The notes under the pieces are model-generated. The model did not search any database and was not told the origin of the DNA. It saw nothing but the letters and a program-made list of their open reading frames with translations. The translations under genes were made by a program, and so were the position numbers. Shown here one piece after another: positions 61,741 through 64,000 of a stretch of DNA of 64,000 bases. Within the stretch, counting starts at the first letter, position 1; each line of letters opens with the position of its first letter. This DNA comes from PALSA-612 sp046729255 (lineage in GTDB: Bacteria; Actinomycetota; Thermoleophilia; Gaiellales; Gaiellaceae), in the NCBI GenBank assembly GCA_046729255.1, contig JBKPGF010000062.1:1-64000 (forward strand), written 5' to 3'.

Positions 61741-61814
61741 TCGGGGTGCCCAGATTTGAACTGGGGACCTCTCCGACCCGAACGGAGCGCGCTACCAGGC
61801 TGCGCCACACCCCG
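61741..61814 (-). tRNA. tRNA-Pro, anticodon CGG
   Basis: On the minus strand this reads CGGGGTG (acceptor) and ends CACCCCG plus A. The anticodon arm is CTCCG TTCGGGT CGGAG, so the anticodon is CGG. The T arm is CCCAG TTCAAAT CTGGG. CCA is not encoded. The cloverleaf is complete. Confidence 0.97.
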
Positions 61815-61823
61815 AGCGTTCAC

Positions 61824-61853
61824 AGGTTAGCGGCAACGACTTTCGATGCTCAA
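61824..61853 (-). promoter_or_regulatory. Predicted tRNA-Pro promoter
   Basis: On the minus strand TTGAGC (61848-61853) and TAACCT (61824-61829) are separated by 18 bases. The tRNA begins about ten bases after the -10 box. Confidence 0.5.
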
Positions 61854-61894
61854 TTGGAACAGACACGACGCAACTCTCCGTCTACCGTCGAGGA

Positions 61895-62251
61895 ATGAAC
61901 GTCGTGAGCCTCATCGGGAACCTCGCTACCGACGTGGAGCTCAAGGAGGTGGGGCAGCAGAAGCACGTCGCCGGCTTCCTGCTGGCCATTGACCGGCCCT
62001 CGAAGGACGGAGGCGCCGACTTCGTCCGCGTCAGCGTCTGGGACCGACAGGGCGAGCTCTGTAGCCAGTATCTCGCCAAGGGCAAGCGCGTCGGACTGGA
62101 AGGACGCCTGCGAAGCCGCTCCTGGGACGCCGAGGACGGAAGCCGGCGCAGCGCCATCGAGATCGTCGCGCATCGCGTCGAGTTCCTGTCACCGCCGGAA
62201 GGAGGCGCGGTAGCGGACGCTGACATCCCCTTCGTTGCCGCGGCGGCGTAG
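61895..62251 (+). CDS. ssb: Single-stranded DNA-binding protein
   Basis: The 118-residue protein has the SSB OB fold: VVSLIGNLATDVELKEV, FVRVSVWDRQGELCSQYLAK and GKRVGLEGRLRSRSW. It is short, with almost no acidic linker. The DxDIPF-like tip, which in most SSBs is the very C-terminus that recruits partners, is present as DADIPF but is followed by VAAAA. A TACCGT lies six bases before the ATG. It may be an accessory SSB rather than the main one. Confidence 0.85.
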   Translation: MNVVSLIGNLATDVELKEVGQQKHVAGFLLAIDRPSKDGGADFVRVSVWDRQGELCSQYLAKGKRVGLEGRLRSRSWDAEDGSRRSAIEIVAHRVEFLSPPEGGAVADADIPFVAAAA

Positions 62252-62283
62252 ATGGCATAGACACGCGCCATAGACTCCGGCGC

Positions 62284-63024
62284 ATGGCGCACCGAGACGA
62301 GATCCTCGCCTTCGCCGACGAGCTGCTCGACGTCGCGTCGTATCCCGACTACGGGCCGGTGGGGCTCCAGGTGGTCGGTGCGGACGCGGTGACGACGCTC
62401 GCGTGCGGGGTCTCGGCGTCGAGGGAGCTTTTCGAGCACGCGGCCATGGTCGGGGCGCAGATGGCGATCGTCCACCACGGGCTCTTCTGGGAACGAGATC
62501 CGCGTGTGGTCGACGGAGCGATGAAGGGTCGCCTAAAGGCGCTCTTCGACGCCGACATCACGCTCGCGGCGTACCACCTCGCCCTCGACGCGCACCCGGA
62601 GCTCGGCAACAACGCCCAGCTGGCACACGAGCTCGGCATGGAGCTGGAAGAGCCGTTCGACGTCGGCCACGGAGCAGCATTCGCCGAGCCGGTGAGCGCT
62701 GACGAGTTCACGGGTCGCGTCCGGGACGTGCTGGGCCGCGAGCCGCTCGCCTTCCTCTACGGGCCGGCGGAGATCCGTCGCGTCGCCATCGTCTCGGGCG
62801 GTGCGGCACGCCTGCTGCCGCAGGCCGTAGCGGCGGGCTACGACGCTCTGCTCACCGGTGAGGCCGCGGAGCCTTCGATGATGACCGCCCGCGAGCTGGG
62901 GATGCATTTCGTGGCCGGCGGGCACTACGCGACCGAGCGGCTGGGCGTCCAGGCGCTGTCGCGGCGACTGGCCGAAGAGTTCTCGCTCGACTGGCATTTC
63001 ATCGAGCTGGTCAACCCCGTCTAG
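62284..63024 (+). CDS. NIF3-like dinuclear metal centre protein
   Basis: The 246-residue protein has the NIF3/YbgI fold: YGPVGLQVVG, MAIVHHGLFWERDPR with two metal His, AYHLALDAHPELGNNAQLAH with further ligands and AGHYATERLGVQAL-type GGHYATE near the end. It forms hexamers with a dinuclear metal site. The family is sometimes annotated as GTP cyclohydrolase I type 2, but this is not settled. TAGACT lies seven bases before the ATG. Confidence 0.9.
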   Translation: MAHRDEILAFADELLDVASYPDYGPVGLQVVGADAVTTLACGVSASRELFEHAAMVGAQMAIVHHGLFWERDPRVVDGAMKGRLKALFDADITLAAYHLALDAHPELGNNAQLAHELGMELEEPFDVGHGAAFAEPVSADEFTGRVRDVLGREPLAFLYGPAEIRRVAIVSGGAARLLPQAVAAGYDALLTGEAAEPSMMTARELGMHFVAGGHYATERLGVQALSRRLAEEFSLDWHFIELVNPV

Positions 63025-63040
63025 GGCGCTCGCCGGGCCC

Positions 63041-63070
63041 TTGCCGTGCCGACGGCGGACGGAGTATGCT
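63041..63070 (+). promoter_or_regulatory. Predicted promoter of the 53-residue gene leader
   Basis: TTGCCG (63041-63046) and TATGCT (63065-63070) are separated by 18 bases. The expected start of transcription is 63077-63078, which coincides with the ATG of a nine-residue open reading frame (63078-63107). Confidence 0.5.
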
Positions 63071-63077
63071 CACGCTG

Positions 63078-63174
63078 ATGACTGTTTCTGCGGCGCGGGC
63101 CCGGTGAGTCCCGCGACAAGAACGCCCACGTGCAAGTGAGCCCGCGCGAGCCTCGACGGCAGCCGGGCTTTTTC
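63078..63174 (+). promoter_or_regulatory. Possible attenuator leader with mini-ORF
   Basis: The mini-ORF encodes MTVSAARAR and a TGA stop. GCGCGGGC (63093-63100) can pair with CCCGCG (63110-63115) or, with eight pairs, with GCCCGCGC (63140-63147). The second pairing would occupy AGCCCG (63139-63144), which is also the 5' arm of a terminator-like hairpin with CGGGCT (63164-63169), directly followed by T residues (63169-63173). These alternatives are mutually exclusive, as in attenuation. Whether translation of the mini-ORF controls them is not known. Confidence 0.5.
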
Positions 63175-63193
63175 ATTGCCTGAAGGAGGAGCG

Positions 63194-63355
63194 ATGGCCA
63201 ATCACCTGACGCCGGAAGAGCTGTCCAAGGAGGTCGGGATGGAGCGGGAGGATGTGATCCGCTTCTGCGTGGAGGAAGGGGTTCCGATCTATCAGGGCAA
63301 GATCGACAAGACGCTCTTCCAGGCACAGCTCGAGGCGACAGCCCCGAAGACCTAG
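63194..63355 (+). CDS. 53-residue helix-turn-helix-like protein
   Basis: An ATG with AGGAGGAGCG directly upstream starts a 53-residue protein: LTPEELSKEVGMEREDVIRF, CVEEGVPIYQGKIDKTLFQA and a short tail. The pattern of LSKEVGMEREDVIRFCVEEG followed by VPIYQGKIDK resembles small excisionase-type winged helix or MerR-like DNA-binding domains. It lies after a possible attenuator and is convergent with ku. The strong ribosome-binding site supports it as a real gene. Confidence 0.75.
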   Translation: MANHLTPEELSKEVGMEREDVIRFCVEEGVPIYQGKIDKTLFQAQLEATAPKT

Positions 63356-63358
63356 GCC

Positions 63359-64000
63359 TCAACCCTTCTTCGCAGCGACTTTCTTGCGGGCCGGAGCTTT
63401 CTGGGCGGCCGGCTTCTCCACCTGGGTCTTCTTCTTCTTCGCGTCCGCGACGCTCTTGCGCAGTGCCTCCATGAGGTCGATGACCGGCGCCTCCTCCTCG
63501 GGCTCTGCCTCAGGCTTCGCCGGGGGCGCACCCTCGAGCTTCTCCTCCAGCAGCACCCGCAGGTCGCGGCGATAGTCGCTGACGAGCTCGCTCGGGTCGA
63601 ACCCGCCGGCGAGGCTGTCGATCACCTGAAGGGCGAGTGCGACCTCCTGCTTCTTCGCCTTCCCGTCTGCGACCGCCTCCTCGATCTCAGCGTCGGAGTA
63701 GACGTCCTCAGCGACGAACAGCGTCTCGAGGACGAGCGCGTCGTCACGCACGCGGATGAGGGCCAGCTTCTCCTTGCCGGCGAGCACGAAGCTGCCGAGC
63801 GCGGCCATCTTCGTCTCGCGCATCGCCTCCAGCAGCAGCGCGTACGGGCGGCGCTGCGCGGGCGCAGTGGCGGGAACGAGAAAGTAGGTCCGGTCGAAGT
63901 AGATCGGATCGACCTCGTCCTCCGGCACGAAGCGGGTGATGTCGATCGCTCGGGACGTCGAGTCGCGGTCGATTGCCTCGAGGTCGGCATCCTCGACGAT
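63359..64000 (-). CDS. ku: Bacterial Ku, C-terminal part (continues beyond window)
   Basis: The last 213 residues of a Ku-domain protein are visible: RAIDITRFVPEDEVDPIYFD, RTYFLVP, ALLLEAMRETKMAALGSFVL and RDDALVLETLFVAEDV. The N-terminal part lies outside. It binds DNA ends and works with LigD in non-homologous end joining. The tail is lysine/alanine-rich (AAQKAPARKKVAAKK), as in many actinobacterial Ku proteins, and probably contacts DNA. Confidence 0.95.
   Translation of the reverse strand: MVEDADLEAIDRDSTSRAIDITRFVPEDEVDPIYFDRTYFLVPATAPAQRRPYALLLEAMRETKMAALGSFVLAGKEKLALIRVRDDALVLETLFVAEDVYSDAEIEEAVADGKAKKQEVALALQVIDSLAGGFDPSELVSDYRRDLRVLLEEKLEGAPPAKPEAEPEEEAPVIDLMEALRKSVADAKKKKTQVEKPAAQKAPARKKVAAKKG

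Noticed and set aside
61586..61810. Minus-strand frame with repeated RVGEVPSSNLGTPI
   Set aside because: The repeated peptide comes from translating tRNA-Pro and its truncated copy.

Overview
The window is about 70% G+C with dense, short-gap gene packing and many GTG and TTG starts. Several genes carry a TANNNT -10 box only 6-9 bases before the start codon, which points to leaderless transcripts. Gene content (DUF2469, a DUF4081-GNAT protein, bacterial Ku with a lysine/alanine tail, futalosine-type MqnD, a PuuD-type urate oxidase with a cytochrome c tail) points to a deep-branching actinobacterium, most likely Thermoleophilia (Gaiellales/Solirubrobacterales). This placement is inference from content, not a computed phylogeny.

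Layout. 1-6.7 kb: a cut-off sugar-nucleotide epimerase, lysS, greA, dusB, a membrane-anchored clan GH-A glycosidase, coaX and small proteins. 6.7-14.3 kb (minus): folK-folB-folP, a copper operon (cupredoxin, two-domain multicopper oxidase, second cupredoxin), then ftsH-hpt-tilS. 14.3-22.6 kb: a secreted propeller, a PPOX-family protein, an acetyltransferase, deoD coupled to a lipid kinase, an L,D-transpeptidase, a sirtuin, a thioesterase and a VanW protein. 22.6-33.3 kb: acyl-CoA metabolism (three acyl-CoA dehydrogenases, two SDR/hydratase-type enzymes, a CoA-transferase, a TetR regulator) plus a proline racemase-family enzyme. 33.3-36.6 kb: HtrA, an AarF/UbiB kinase and Usp. 36.6-56 kb: a large purine salvage and catabolism region. 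56-64 kb: a GT-C-like membrane protein, mqnD, a probable SelW-like selenoprotein, tRNA-Pro with a truncated copy, ssb, a NIF3 protein, a possible attenuator with a small protein, and a cut-off ku.

Purine region. A BMP-type ABC importer, adenine deaminase and three-subunit xanthine dehydrogenase lie on the minus strand. 8-oxoguanine/guanine deaminase, PuuD, UraH, UraD, a DUF3830 protein and a bicupin lie on the plus strand. An allantoate-amidohydrolase-type M20 enzyme and an MFS carrier close the region. With deoD this gives nucleoside uptake, base release, oxidation to urate and opening of the urate ring to allantoin. No allantoinase is visible.

The points most worth a second look are: (1) an interspersed element of about 110-140 bp, present three times in large intergenic gaps, with near-invariant flanks around a central hairpin whose stem changes by compensatory substitutions; (2) a SelW/Rdx-family gene read through an in-frame TGA in a C-x-x-U motif; (3) a leader upstream of a 53-residue protein with a mini-ORF, mutually exclusive hairpins and a terminator; (4) a lipid kinase whose only possible start is an ATT overlapping the deoD stop; (5) duplicated 3' ends of three genes (tRNA-Pro, lipid kinase, SDR). 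No gap longer than 300 bases lacks a feature. I saw no CRISPR array, rRNA gene or insertion sequence.
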